Below are positions 16,434 through 25,176 of a stretch of 64,000 nucleotides of DNA, one piece after another. Where the stretch lies: contig NZ_CP152276.1 of assembly GCF_038719015.1 (NCBI RefSeq), positions 4,667,501-4,731,500 on the forward strand. Reading direction: 5' to 3'. The notes below the pieces were generated by a model. That model saw nothing but the letters and a program-made list of their open reading frames with translations, was not told the origin of the DNA and made no database searches. The translations under genes were made by a program, and so were the position numbers. Every line of letters starts with the position of its first letter. Position 1 is the stretch's first letter. Origin of the DNA: Nguyenibacter vanlangensis (GTDB taxonomy: Bacteria > Pseudomonadota > Alphaproteobacteria > Acetobacterales > Acetobacteraceae).

Positions 16434-17354
16434 ATGGATAATTTCGGTTCCCTCAATGCCTTCGTCCAGGCAGCGGAAGCACGCAGCTTCACCACCGCTG
16501 GAAAACAGCTCGGCGTATCGTCTTCAGCCATCGGCAAAGCGGTCGCACGGCTGGAGGAGCGGTTGGGCGTGAGGCTTTTCCATCGTTCCACCCGCACCGT
16601 CACGTTGACGCCGGAGGGCACACTGTTTCTCGAACGCTGCCGTCGTATCTTCTGCGAGATCGAAGCGGCGGAACTTGAGCTGTCCCAGACCTTGAGCGAG
16701 CCGCGCGGCAAGCTGCGCGTCAGCCTGCCCCTGGTCGGCATGTTGATGATGCCGACACTCTGCGCTTTCATGCGGGCCTATCCCGATATCGAACTGGATC
16801 TCGACTTCACTGATCGGCTGGTCGATGTCATTGACGAAGGTTTCGATGCGGTGATCCGCACGGGAGAGGCTGGCGACTCCAGGCTTATGACGCGCGTGCT
16901 GGGCAGTTTCCGTTTCAAGCTGGTTGGCTCGCCGGCCTATTTTGCTGAACACGGCATCCCCGAAACACTTGCTGATCTCGCCTCCCATCGTGGGTTGCGC
17001 CATCGTTATCCCAGCACCGGTAAGCTGGAGGAATGGCCGCTGGTCGCGCGGCGGAACGGGGCTGTAGCGGAGCCGCCAACGGCTGCGACCACCAGCATTA
17101 TCGAGCCGCTGGTCTATATGGCAGAACAGGGCCTCGGTATCGCCTGTTTGCCGGATTTTGCTATCCGTGAGCGAGTGGAAGTCGGCGCGCTCATCAGTGT
17201 GATGGAGGGGGCGGTTCGTCAGTCTTGCGTCTTTCGCATCCTCTGGCCTTCCAGCCGTCAGCTCTCGCCTAAAATCCGTGTCTTCGTGGATTTCATGGCA
17301 GAAAGGTTGTTCAGCATATTGCCTGACCAGGACGCAGGTTTGGTCAAATATTGA
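16434..17354 (+). CDS. LysR-family transcriptional regulator
   Basis: This 306-residue regulator has an HTH at the N-terminus (SFTTAGKQLGVSSSAIGKAV) and a CrgA/DhcR-like effector domain containing GLGIACLPDFAIRERVEVGA. It is divergent from the MFS exporter gene and probably regulates it through the AATAAGT boxes just upstream of its own start. Its sequence is clearly paralogous to the LysR protein at 24087-24971: the same GxGIACLPDF motif and the same YPSxGKxEEWPL stretch. That gene also lies near an MFS gene. Confidence 0.9.
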   Translation: MDNFGSLNAFVQAAEARSFTTAGKQLGVSSSAIGKAVARLEERLGVRLFHRSTRTVTLTPEGTLFLERCRRIFCEIEAAELELSQTLSEPRGKLRVSLPLVGMLMMPTLCAFMRAYPDIELDLDFTDRLVDVIDEGFDAVIRTGEAGDSRLMTRVLGSFRFKLVGSPAYFAEHGIPETLADLASHRGLRHRYPSTGKLEEWPLVARRNGAVAEPPTAATTSIIEPLVYMAEQGLGIACLPDFAIRERVEVGALISVMEGAVRQSCVFRILWPSSRQLSPKIRVFVDFMAERLFSILPDQDAGLVKY

Positions 17355-17409
17355 AGGTATCAGGCGGCTCACGCAGACCGACTCAGTGCGAAAGCAAAGT
17401 CGAGCATGC

Positions 17410-18249
17410 TCATTCCGCATAAGCGACGCCATAGTTCCCGCCGGTTCGCTTGATGCGCGCGAAACCGAGTTCGCCGAGATGCATACCGGCGATCAGCAGC
17501 CGCTCCGAGCTTACGAGGTCCAGCAGCCTCGTTCGTGTCGCGGCCGCGAGATGGGAATCCTGATCGAACGCGATCGTTACATCCGGGCGCGGAATCTGAA
17601 TCTGGGGAAAATGGACACTATCTCCCCAGACCAGCAAATTCTGGCCGCCGGATTCGAGGCGATAGCCGGTATGTCCGTCCGTGTGGCCCGGAAGCGGAAC
17701 CGCCGTCATGCCGGGAAGCACTTCACCGGCATCGAAGGTGCGCAGCCTGTCGCGATACTCGTTGAATGCCTGACGCGCCACGAGGAAGTTGCCATGGGCA
17801 CGCTCGGGCGCGCGGCTCAGATTGCCGTCATCCTGCCAGAACGTGACTTCCCGATGGTGGGCGACAAGTTCGGCGTTCGGGAAGACGGCTTCTCCCGAGG
17901 CGTCCATCAGCCCTCCGACATGATCGGGATGGGCGTGCGTCAACAGGATCGCGTCGATGTCGGAAGGCTGGATGCCAGCGAGCGGCAGATTGGTTTTCAA
18001 TCGGCCGCCCCACTGCTTGAAACCACCCGCTCCCGCATCGATCAGGACCGTGCGACCGCCTCCGCGCACAAGGTAGCAGTTGATATGGATCGCGGTGTGA
18101 TCCTTTATCCCCGCATTTTCCTGCATACGGGAGGCATCGGCCGGATCGATATTCGCGAGGAAATCGAAACTGGCGTGCAGATAACCATCGCTGACTGCGG
18201 TGATTGTTAAGTCACCGACCTGTTGGCTGGGAAATACAAGAATAGACAT
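17410..18249 (-). CDS. Metallo-beta-lactamase-fold hydrolase
   Basis: This 279-residue protein carries the zinc-binding HxHxDH motif (LTHAHPDHVGGLMD), a later metal His in PLPGHTDGHTGY and the bridging Asp in LLVWGDSVHFPQ. This is the glyoxalase II/lactonase branch of the superfamily, which includes AHL lactonases and thioester hydrolases. A GGAGA sits before the ATG. It is the last of three minus-strand genes after the EthD-like and tautomerase genes, suggesting a shared catabolic or detoxifying pathway. The substrate cannot be told from sequence. Confidence 0.87.
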   Translation of the reverse strand: MSILVFPSQQVGDLTITAVSDGYLHASFDFLANIDPADASRMQENAGIKDHTAIHINCYLVRGGGRTVLIDAGAGGFKQWGGRLKTNLPLAGIQPSDIDAILLTHAHPDHVGGLMDASGEAVFPNAELVAHHREVTFWQDDGNLSRAPERAHGNFLVARQAFNEYRDRLRTFDAGEVLPGMTAVPLPGHTDGHTGYRLESGGQNLLVWGDSVHFPQIQIPRPDVTIAFDQDSHLAAATRTRLLDLVSSERLLIAGMHLGELGFARIKRTGGNYGVAYAE

Positions 18250-18269
18250 CGTTTTCTCCAGGCATCAGT

Positions 18270-18596
18270 TCAATTTCGTGTGTGAATGTTCGACGCTGCA
18301 TAGCCAAAGCAACGGATGCGTGCCGTGAGGCCGATATTGCCCTTAATGGCACCGTCCAGCCCTTCCATGAATCGTTCCATGACCGGCGGCGTCCGAAATG
18401 GCTCAAGGCGATATTGGATTTCCGCAAAGGCCGGGTGCCCCCGGCCGTGCCGAGCAGCGACATAGATGGTATGCACATTCAGCAATGCAGCCCGGAGAAT
18501 GTCCGTGCAGAGTTCGGTGCATTGCTCCGTGAGTGCAGCGAGCGTTTCGTCCGGCGGCATCTTGTCTGCCGGGATGTAGATCGTGACATTCGGCAT
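18270..18596 (-). CDS. Tautomerase-superfamily protein (4-OT-like)
   Basis: This 108-residue protein starts MPNVTIYIPADKMPPDETLA. The Pro after the start Met would be the catalytic N-terminal base of the 4-oxalocrotonate tautomerase superfamily, which supports the ATG at 18596 over an upstream in-frame start. A central HTIYVAARHGRGHPAFAEIQ segment probably supplies the second strand and active-site Arg. It lies 7 bases after the EthD-like gene and 20 bases before the MBL hydrolase gene, so the three are cotranscribed. Known relatives isomerise keto-enol intermediates in aromatic breakdown or act as dehalogenases. Confidence 0.75.
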   Translation of the reverse strand: MPNVTIYIPADKMPPDETLAALTEQCTELCTDILRAALLNVHTIYVAARHGRGHPAFAEIQYRLEPFRTPPVMERFMEGLDGAIKGNIGLTARIRCFGYAASNIHTRN

Positions 18597-18603
18597 TGGG
18601 GGC

Positions 18604-19149
18604 CTACCGTGTCGTCTCGAAGGCAGTGTCATCGTCACTGGTCAATTGTGCCGTCATCGGCACATAGACATGGACATCTTCCGGTAGGTGCTCGATGTCA
18701 GGCGACTTGCTGCGCTCTACCTTGGCGAGCCAGCGATATTCCGGGAACTTCTCCATAGCGACCGCGTGCATCGCATATGGGGTGAGGCCCAACCGGATCA
18801 GAGGCTCGGGGCCTTGTGCGCTCAACGCCAGATATTCGCCCTCACCAATTGCCGGCGCTCGATCGACGCCGCCATAGAGGTTTCGATGCCAGTCGGTGAT
18901 GTGCTGCTGCCAGCGCGCGAAATTGCCGCCGCCCTTTTGGCGGTATTCCTCACCCGTCAGGATGTCGAGGCCATCGATCGAATGAATGGCGAGATAGAGC
19001 GGGCAGCCACGGCTCAACGCCTTGAAACGCTGCGAGGTGTGGAAGCCGCTCACTGAAATGAGGGCTGGCAGTTTGTCCAGGTTATAAAACTCATTCCATT
19101 CCGCTTCGCTGCCAGGGTCGGCAAAGCGGCATTCCACCGTATAGATCAT
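18604..19149 (-). CDS. EthD-like dimeric alpha/beta-barrel protein
   Basis: This 181-residue protein has two ferredoxin-like halves. The first opens VECRFADPGSEAEWNEFYNL and continues ALISVSGFHTSQRF, a pattern seen in EthD/DUF4286-like dimeric barrel proteins. AAGGTG lies before the ATG at 19149; an earlier in-frame ATG at 19224 has no such site. It heads a three-gene operon with a tautomerase and an MBL-fold hydrolase, divergent from a LysR gene. Members of this fold act as monooxygenase partners, lyases or dehydrochlorinases; no activity can be assigned. Confidence 0.6.
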   Translation of the reverse strand: MIYTVECRFADPGSEAEWNEFYNLDKLPALISVSGFHTSQRFKALSRGCPLYLAIHSIDGLDILTGEEYRQKGGGNFARWQQHITDWHRNLYGGVDRAPAIGEGEYLALSAQGPEPLIRLGLTPYAMHAVAMEKFPEYRWLAKVERSKSPDIEHLPEDVHVYVPMTAQLTSDDDTAFETTR

Positions 19150-19318
19150 CGTATCACCTTCGACCGAAAGCACGGTGCTTCCCGCCTTGTCTATTGTTGA
19201 TATTTTCTCATGATAAACCGCCAATCATCGCCTATATATCGACACTGGATCATGCTTCAGTGACCTAATATCAAGGTGGCGGCGGGTCGAACGCTAAACC
19301 AACCTGTCGGGAGCCGTC

Positions 19319-20218
19319 ATGCGCCGCAAGATTCCCAGCAATTCCGCACTCATGGCGTTCGAGGCGTCGGCGCGTCATGGGAGCTTCGCTCGCGCTGCCG
19401 ACGAACTGGCCCTGACCGAAGGGGCGATCAGCCGCCAGATCGGCCGGCTGGAAGCCTTTCTCGGTGTCACGCTATTCGAGCGGGTCGGCAATCGTGTCCG
19501 GCTTTTGCCGAATGGAGAGCGTTATGCGGCTCAGGTTCGCGAGTCACTCGACCGGCTGGAACGTGACAGTCAATATCTGATGGGGCAACCCAGCGACGGC
19601 GCGAGCCTCGACATTGCCACCATCCCGACCTTTGCGGCGCGCTGGCTCATTCCCCGCCTGGCACGGTTTCGGGAAGATCACCCGAATATCATCGTGCATC
19701 TTGCCGAACGGATGGAGCCTTTTGTGCTGGCGGGAAGCGGCTTCGACGCCGCGATCCATTTCGAGCATCCCGCATGGACGGGAATGAGAACGCACCGGCT
19801 GTTGCATGAGACGCTGGTTCCGGTTTGCCACCCGGCGCTTCTCGATAGAGGTGAAGGAACGGCATCCCTTGACGAGCTGCCACGTCTTCATCGACGCCAG
19901 AATCCGGATGCCTGGCAACGCTATGCGCAGGAAACCGGGATTGTGCTGACCAATCCTGCGGTTGGTGCTCGCTATGATCTTCACTCCATGCAAATCGAAG
20001 CTGCGTTGGCCGGCCTCGGCGTTGCGCTGGTGCCGCGAATCTATATCGAAACGGAGTTGGCGAAAGGTCGCCTGGTTGCACCTTGGCCTGATGGTGAGTC
20101 GATTTCCAAGATTTTTTGCCTCATCCTGCCGGAGCCGATACGATTGAGTGGCGGCCCTATCCAGATGTTCGCGAACTGGCTTCTCAAGGAAGTGCGATCG
20201 TCGAATCCAACACTATGA
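19319..20218 (+). CDS. LysR-family transcriptional regulator (GcvA-like)
   Basis: This 299-residue regulator begins MRRKIPSNSALMAFEASARH, the usual start of the GcvA/AmpR-like LysR group. The HTH is in SFARAADELALTEGAISRQI and the substrate domain follows. It is divergent from the EthD-tautomerase-MBL operon and is the obvious candidate regulator of those three genes. The frame is intact and of normal length. Confidence 0.9.
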   Translation: MRRKIPSNSALMAFEASARHGSFARAADELALTEGAISRQIGRLEAFLGVTLFERVGNRVRLLPNGERYAAQVRESLDRLERDSQYLMGQPSDGASLDIATIPTFAARWLIPRLARFREDHPNIIVHLAERMEPFVLAGSGFDAAIHFEHPAWTGMRTHRLLHETLVPVCHPALLDRGEGTASLDELPRLHRRQNPDAWQRYAQETGIVLTNPAVGARYDLHSMQIEAALAGLGVALVPRIYIETELAKGRLVAPWPDGESISKIFCLILPEPIRLSGGPIQMFANWLLKEVRSSNPTL

Positions 20219-20349
20219 AATCGAATGGTTTACTTGCCTGTCTCTTCGGAGATGCTGTGCCGGAGCCATAGCCATGGAGTTATGCTCGGTAGATCGCGGC
20301 CCATAACTCCTGGCGGCTGTTGAGCCGACAGTCATCTTGGTCGATTCTG

Positions 20350-20988
20350 TCAACCAAGATGGCCGCTGCCGCTGATCGGAGGCTGGGCGTATTCGAGCCA
20401 CATCGGTATGATCGAAATGACAAGTAAAGCGCCCAACAGGGCATTGAGAGCGTGCCATTGAGCGTCTGTCCGAAGAAGGCGGGAGAGCAACACGCCGGCT
20501 GCGCACCAAAGCGAGAGTGAAAGGATCGCCGCAGCGCCAAATGAAATTCCCAGGATAAGCGCGAGGTGGAATGGTTCATCTGCGAGCGAGGCAAAAGATG
20601 CGGCTGCCCCCAACGCCATCGCCCAACCTTTTGGGTTGTGCCAGACCAGCCAAACCGCGCCGGGAAAACTGGTCGGTTTGGCGATGCTTAAATGCAAGTG
20701 CGGCGGGCCGCTCCGCGCCATTTTCCACGCGAGCCATAGCAGGTAGAGCGAGCCGATAAGCTTCATAGCAAGCTGAAGCGACGGAAACGCCAGAATTACG
20801 CTCCCCAATCCGGCTGCTGCCGACGCGGCCATGGTGGCTAGACCCACGGCAATCCCACACATGAACGGCACGGAGCGGCGATAGCCGAAATGAGCGCCGG
20901 AAGCCGTGGCGAGGGTTGTAGCGCCGCCCGGCGTGGCCGTGGATACAATGACAAACAGAACGAGCGGCAGAAATTCAGTGACGGACAT
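20350..20988 (-). CDS. LysE-family amino-acid exporter
   Basis: This 212-residue membrane protein has about six hydrophobic segments. The N-terminal LysE/RhtB motif STATPGGATTLATASGAHFG is recognisable, as is the middle YLLWLAWKM. GGGGAT sits before the ATG at 20988; a TTG four codons upstream is an alternative start. The family exports amino acids or homoserine lactone-type metabolites. The divergent LysR gene next to it is the usual arrangement (as in LysG-LysE), so export induced by the substrate is likely. Confidence 0.85.
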   Translation of the reverse strand: MSVTEFLPLVLFVIVSTATPGGATTLATASGAHFGYRRSVPFMCGIAVGLATMAASAAAGLGSVILAFPSLQLAMKLIGSLYLLWLAWKMARSGPPHLHLSIAKPTSFPGAVWLVWHNPKGWAMALGAAASFASLADEPFHLALILGISFGAAAILSLSLWCAAGVLLSRLLRTDAQWHALNALLGALLVISIIPMWLEYAQPPISGSGHLG

Positions 20989-21031
20989 TCTGATCCCCAA
21001 GTTATTCGGGGAACTCTATTGTTGTTCGTGG

Positions 21032-21078
21032 CATAATTAAATCGCATGTTGTGCAGGGTATCCATTATGAGCCATAAT
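21032..21078. promoter_or_regulatory. CATAAT/ATTATG boxes between LysE and LysR genes
   Basis: CATAAT lies at 21032-21037, ATTATG at 21064-21069 and CATAAT at 21073-21078. The last two form a perfect dyad with a 3-bp centre that touches the annotated LysR start at 21077. The layout matches a regulator that binds over its own start and upstream of the exporter. Confidence 0.5.
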
Positions 21079-21955
21079 GCACGGCATGGTCCGCAATCTC
21101 GATCTCACCCTGCTTCGCACCTTCGTTGCCGTCGCCGATCACACCAGCATGACGGCAGCCGGAAACGCCTTGAATCTTACGCAGAGCGCCGTCAGCCAGC
21201 AGATTGCCCGGCTGGAGGATTTGTCAGGCGCGTTGTTCGTTCGCGAACGACGCACTCTCCGCCTGACGCCGAATGGCGAGCGGTTGCTGGGAAAAGCGCG
21301 CAGACTCGTCGCGCTCAATGACGAGTTGTGGGCGGATATGGCGGAAGGGCCGATCGGCGGCCGCGTCCGTCTCGGCGCACCATATGACCTTGTGGGAACA
21401 TGGCTGACCCCGATTTTGAAAACATTTTCGGAAGCCTATCCGAAGGTGGAAATCGAACTCGTCTGCCTTGCCTCTCCGGAGCTTCGGACGGCGATCACCA
21501 ACGGCACAATCGACCTCGCCTTGGTCGAGGAGCCGGTGGATAACTCAAATGGGGAATGCCTGGCGATCGATTGCCTGGTTTGGGTCGGAGCAAAAGGGGG
21601 AGCGGCGCATCTCAAGACTCCGCTTCCGATTTCAATGGTTGCCGAAACGTGCGCCTTTCGTCCGGTTGTCTTGCAAGCTCTCGGTGAATGCGATCTTGCT
21701 TGGCGAACGATGTTCGAGAGCGGCAGCATTGATGCGACCCGCGCCACGATCCGCGCCGATCTGGCGGTAACGGCATGGTTGGCCTCGACGGTGCCAAATG
21801 ATCTCGACATTCTGCCCTTCGGGGAGAACCTTCCTGAACTCCCGTCATTCGCAATCAATCTCTACCATGCGAAAGGGCAGCTTCCACGGGCCGCCAGCGA
21901 ACTCACGCAGCAGATACGGCATGGCGTAAGCGGTTATTCTATTCCAAGCTCATAA
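21077..21955 (+). CDS. LysR-family transcriptional regulator
   Basis: This 292-residue regulator has its HTH in TSMTAAGNALNLTQSAVSQQ and a standard effector domain (GRVRLGAPYDLVGTWLTPIL). The true start may be the ATG at 21086, since the first ATG at 21077 overlaps an inverted repeat. It is divergent from a LysE-type exporter and probably activates it. About 40 bases downstream is the deleted IS3 copy. Confidence 0.9.
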   Translation: MHGMVRNLDLTLLRTFVAVADHTSMTAAGNALNLTQSAVSQQIARLEDLSGALFVRERRTLRLTPNGERLLGKARRLVALNDELWADMAEGPIGGRVRLGAPYDLVGTWLTPILKTFSEAYPKVEIELVCLASPELRTAITNGTIDLALVEEPVDNSNGECLAIDCLVWVGAKGGAAHLKTPLPISMVAETCAFRPVVLQALGECDLAWRTMFESGSIDATRATIRADLAVTAWLASTVPNDLDILPFGENLPELPSFAINLYHAKGQLPRAASELTQQIRHGVSGYSIPSS

Positions 21956-21994
21956 AACTCGTAGCTGCAACCCACACTGCCGCCCCCACGTAAC

Positions 21995-22317
21995 AGGGGC
22001 GGCCCCGGAAAATCGGACAGGGTGACAAGCTATCCCCGGCCTGGATAGGGACTGATGGGCAACGGTACGAGGAAACGGTATTCGGGTGAGTTCAAATCGC
22101 GGGTGGCTCTTGAGGCGATCCGTGGCGAGCAGACGCTGTCGGAACTGGCGTCGAAGCACGGTGTGCATCAGACGATGATCGCCCAGTGGAAGCGCCAGGC
22201 GATCGAGGGCATGGCTGCGGCCTTTTCGGGCAGCGACAGCGAGAAATTGGCGGCATAGCACACCGGGCAATAGCTTATTCAATCCGCAAATCTATCCGAA
22301 CGAATGGGGCCACCTCT
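21995..22317. mobile_element. Internally deleted IS3-family element, 323 bp (MITE-like)
   Basis: Both ends of the IS3 element at 5381-6693 are kept: a left end AGGGGCGGCCCC (two mismatches to AGAGGTGGCCCC) and a perfect right end finishing at 22317. The interior is missing. A 67-codon frame at 22055-22258 joins the N-terminal half of OrfA to the last residues of OrfB (FSGSDSEKLAA), so about 1 kb was lost. No target duplication is visible. It cannot transpose alone but could be mobilised by the full copy. The last base of the element forms the stop codon of the MFS gene that follows. Confidence 0.88.
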
Positions 22318-23489
22318 CATGCCGTGCGAAGGCTCAAGCGTCTTTGACGCAGGAGCCATTCGACGATCAGCAGAGCCAGCGCGACGAGCGCGATGGCGGC
22401 CCATGGTGTCGTGATTACGCCGGGGCCATTGACGAGAACGCCGCCGATGAATGAGGCGCCCGATATGCCGAGATTGAAGGCGGCGATATTGAAGCCCGAG
22501 GCTGTGCCGATGGCGTCGGGGGCTTCGATCGCGGCCGTCTTTACGACCCCCGCCTGCATGATCGGAGAGATCGCGAAGGCGAATACGCCCCAGACGAACA
22601 GATTCACGAAGATGCCGATGACATGGCTTGCCGTGAGCGGCAGGGCGGCCAGCGAGACGATCAGTCCGATCAGAACGATCCTGAGCGCAGGTTCGCTGCC
22701 GATCCGGTCGGCGAGCCTGCCTCCGAACAGATTGCCGATGACGGTGGCGACCCCGAACAGCATCAGCGCCAGGCTAACGGTCTCTTCGCTGACATGGGTT
22801 ACGCCTGTCATCAGCGGCGAGAGATAGGTGAAGACGACGAAGGAACTGCCGAAGCCGAAAGTCGTCACGAGATACATGGCGAGCAGCCTTGGCTTGCCGA
22901 GGAGACCGAGTTGAGAGACCAGGCCGGTTGGCGGCGTATGCGGGATGGCCTTGGGCAGCCATGCCATCAACCCGGCCACGCTGATCGCTCCGAGCGCCGC
23001 GACCACCAGGAACGGCGCGCGCCAGCCCCAATGCTGGCCGACGAACGCCCCGAACGGCACGCCGACCACCATGGCGACGGTCAGTCCGGCGAACATCAGC
23101 GCGACGGCCTGCGACGAACGCGATTTGTCGACCAGCGACGTCGCGACGGTTGCGCCGATCGAGAAGAACACGCCATGGGCGATGCCGGTCACGATACGCC
23201 CGGCAAGCAACATGTCATAGCCCGGCGCAAAGGCGGCGATCAGATTGCCGAGGGTGAAAATCAGCATCAGGGTGATGGCGAGCGGGCGGCGCGGCAACCG
23301 GCCGGTCAGCGCCGTGACGGTCGGCGCGCCAAGCGTGATCGATAGCGCATACAGGCTGACGAGCAGGCCGGCAGTCGGGATGGATACGGAAAGATCCCGG
23401 GCCATTCCCGGGATCAGTCCGACGATGACGAATTCGGTGGTGCCGATGGCGAAGGCGGACACCGCGAGAGCGAAGAGACCGATTGGCAT
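22317..23489 (-). CDS. MFS transporter (YdhP/AraJ-like)
   Basis: This 390-residue protein with twelve predicted membrane segments starts MPIGLFALAVSAFAIGTTEF; the IGTTEF signature belongs to the AraJ/YdhP/NepI sugar or drug efflux group. The final stop TGA takes its last base from the terminal repeat of the adjoining deleted IS3 copy, so the original C-terminus may have been slightly different, although the length is normal. It follows the GlcG-like gene by 15 bases on the same strand and is likely cotranscribed with it. Confidence 0.87.
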   Translation of the reverse strand: MPIGLFALAVSAFAIGTTEFVIVGLIPGMARDLSVSIPTAGLLVSLYALSITLGAPTVTALTGRLPRRPLAITLMLIFTLGNLIAAFAPGYDMLLAGRIVTGIAHGVFFSIGATVATSLVDKSRSSQAVALMFAGLTVAMVVGVPFGAFVGQHWGWRAPFLVVAALGAISVAGLMAWLPKAIPHTPPTGLVSQLGLLGKPRLLAMYLVTTFGFGSSFVVFTYLSPLMTGVTHVSEETVSLALMLFGVATVIGNLFGGRLADRIGSEPALRIVLIGLIVSLAALPLTASHVIGIFVNLFVWGVFAFAISPIMQAGVVKTAAIEAPDAIGTASGFNIAAFNLGISGASFIGGVLVNGPGVITTPWAAIALVALALLIVEWLLRQRRLSLRTA

Positions 23490-23504
23490 GCCTGTCTTCC
23501 TCGC

Positions 23505-23903
23505 TTAGGAAAGCAGCGTGGCGGCGGCCGCCTGCGCGATGATCTCATCAACTTCGACGGGTGCGCCGCCTATGCCGATGGCACCGATCACCGTGCCGGC
23601 CCTGTCGCGCAGCACGACACCGCCGCCGAAGCTGATGAGACCGCCATTGGTGTTTTCAAGCGTATAGATCGGGCCGCCGGGCTGAGCGGCCTGTCCGAGC
23701 TGAAGGCTGTCGGTCTGGAACAGCGCGGCGGTGCGCGCCTTCTTCTGGCTGACCTCGATCGGGCCGATGTTGGCGCCGTCCATGCGATGGAAGGCGACGA
23801 GATGGGCCGCGGCGTCGAGGATTGTGATGCAGACGGCAACGCCGCCTTTGGTGGCTTCGGCTGTCGCGGTCGCGATGAGGGATGTGGCGAGTTCGGAGTT
23901 CAT
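23505..23903 (-). CDS. GlcG/HbpS-family heme-binding-like protein
   Basis: This 132-residue protein fits the GlcG/HbpS family: VCITILDAAAHLVAFHRMDG, the ARTAALFQTDS helix, and the GGVVLRDRAGTVIGAIGIGG ending. GAGGA lies before the ATG at 23903. Family members bind heme or small ligands and often accompany oxidoreductases or transporters; here the partner is the MFS exporter 15 bases downstream. No signal peptide is seen with this start, so it is probably cytoplasmic. Confidence 0.82.
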   Translation of the reverse strand: MNSELATSLIATATAEATKGGVAVCITILDAAAHLVAFHRMDGANIGPIEVSQKKARTAALFQTDSLQLGQAAQPGGPIYTLENTNGGLISFGGGVVLRDRAGTVIGAIGIGGAPVEVDEIIAQAAAATLLS

Positions 23904-24086
23904 CCGGCTTCCTCTCGTTGGACTGAAGGAAGCCAGGACAATATTCAGGAATGCGCTAAACAAAACAAGTGTTTTTTAAAAACGCCATATGTTCAATAAT
24001 GCTGAACGCCCAGGCGCGGCGGCGTCGGACGGTATTCCTGTCGCCCGGCATTGCAGAGAATCGCGGCATTTGCGGGAATACCGCGA

Positions 24087-24971
24087 TCAAATAATAAGCG
24101 TCTCGGTCAGGATGTCGATAAAGCGCCGGAGCTTGGTGGTCATGTACTGACCTGGCGGCCATAATATATTGAGATCGCGTGCCGGCGATTCATAGTCTTC
24201 GAGCACGGCGACGAGTCCCTTTGCAGCGATCGATCTCTTGACGAGAAAGTCGGGCAGGCAGGCGATACCGCAGCCGCTCTCTGCGAGGAATAAAAGCGAT
24301 TCAATCGCGTTGCAGACGGTATGGTGGCTGAAAGTGCCGGCAGTGATCTTCCGCCAATCGGGAAGTGGCCATTCTTCGAACTTGCCGCTGGAGGGATATT
24401 TATAGAGAAGGCAGCTATGATTACTCAAATCCTGTGGCGTCCGTGGTGTTCCCCTGGCTTGAAGATATTTCGCGGAGGCGACCACCTGCATGCGAAAGGA
24501 GCCGAGATGTCGGCGGACAAGCCGGGAATCGTCAATGTCGCCGATCCGCACTGCCGCATCGAAGCCGCCTTCGACCAGATCCACAAAATGGTCGGAGAAA
24601 TGAACATCCAGTTGCACGTTCGGATTGGTTGAAATGAATTCCTTGAGGATCGGGTTGAACAGGGGCCCGACCAGAGGCAGGGTGATCCGTAGAGGGCCGC
24701 TCGGTTCCTCGGAGATATGGTCGAGCTTCTGTTTGGCGATATGAAATTCCTCGAGAATATTGCGGCAGTGGTGAAGGAAAATTTCTCCTTCCGAGGTCAA
24801 TGTCATGCTTCGGGTGGTGCGACGGAACAGAGTGACGCCGATGCTCCGTTCGAGCCTGGCAATGCTTTTGCCCACCGCCGAAGCCGATAGCCCGGTGGTT
24901 CGGGCGACATCGATGAAACTGAGCGTCTCGGCCGCTTTCACGAACAGGCTGATCCCGTAAATCGAATCCAT
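24087..24971 (-). CDS. LysR-family transcriptional regulator
   Basis: This 294-residue regulator starts MDSIYGISLFVKAAETLSFI, has its HTH in VARTTGLSASAVGKSIARLE, and carries the same GxGIACLPDF and YPSSGKFEEWPL motifs as the LysR protein at 16434. It reads toward the GlcG/MFS pair with a gap of about 180 bases, and divergently from a MoaF-like gene. A perfect 8-bp-arm dyad lies between it and that gene. GGAGA precedes the ATG. Confidence 0.9.
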   Translation of the reverse strand: MDSIYGISLFVKAAETLSFIDVARTTGLSASAVGKSIARLERSIGVTLFRRTTRSMTLTSEGEIFLHHCRNILEEFHIAKQKLDHISEEPSGPLRITLPLVGPLFNPILKEFISTNPNVQLDVHFSDHFVDLVEGGFDAAVRIGDIDDSRLVRRHLGSFRMQVVASAKYLQARGTPRTPQDLSNHSCLLYKYPSSGKFEEWPLPDWRKITAGTFSHHTVCNAIESLLFLAESGCGIACLPDFLVKRSIAAKGLVAVLEDYESPARDLNILWPPGQYMTTKLRRFIDILTETLII

Positions 24972-25064
24972 CCGACAGTCTCCGGCACGCCCTTTGGGGC
25001 GTCATTGGTAACGGTTCATGATGTGTCATCGCGCACCCGTTCGATCGGGAGGCGCCTCCATGCG

Positions 25065-25093
25065 TTCATTATGGACATTTCTTCTATAATGAA
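25065..25093. promoter_or_regulatory. Dyad operator upstream of MoaF-like gene
   Basis: TTCATTAT at 25065-25072 and ATAATGAA at 25086-25093 are perfect inverted arms with a 13-bp spacer. They lie between the divergent LysR (ATG 24971) and MoaF-like (ATG 25177) genes. This fits a LysR binding site controlling both. Confidence 0.58.
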
Positions 25094-25176
25094 TGGAATG
25101 CAAGCTTATTTATCTTGTATCCAATGGCGTTATATCTCGGGATGAATTTGTTCATTCGCTTTCCAGGGACACAGAC

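Noticed and set aside
23991..24007. GTTCA-N7-TGAAC inverted repeat near the GlcG-like gene
   Set aside because: Only 5-bp arms in AT-rich DNA, so it is close to what chance would give; not called as an operator.
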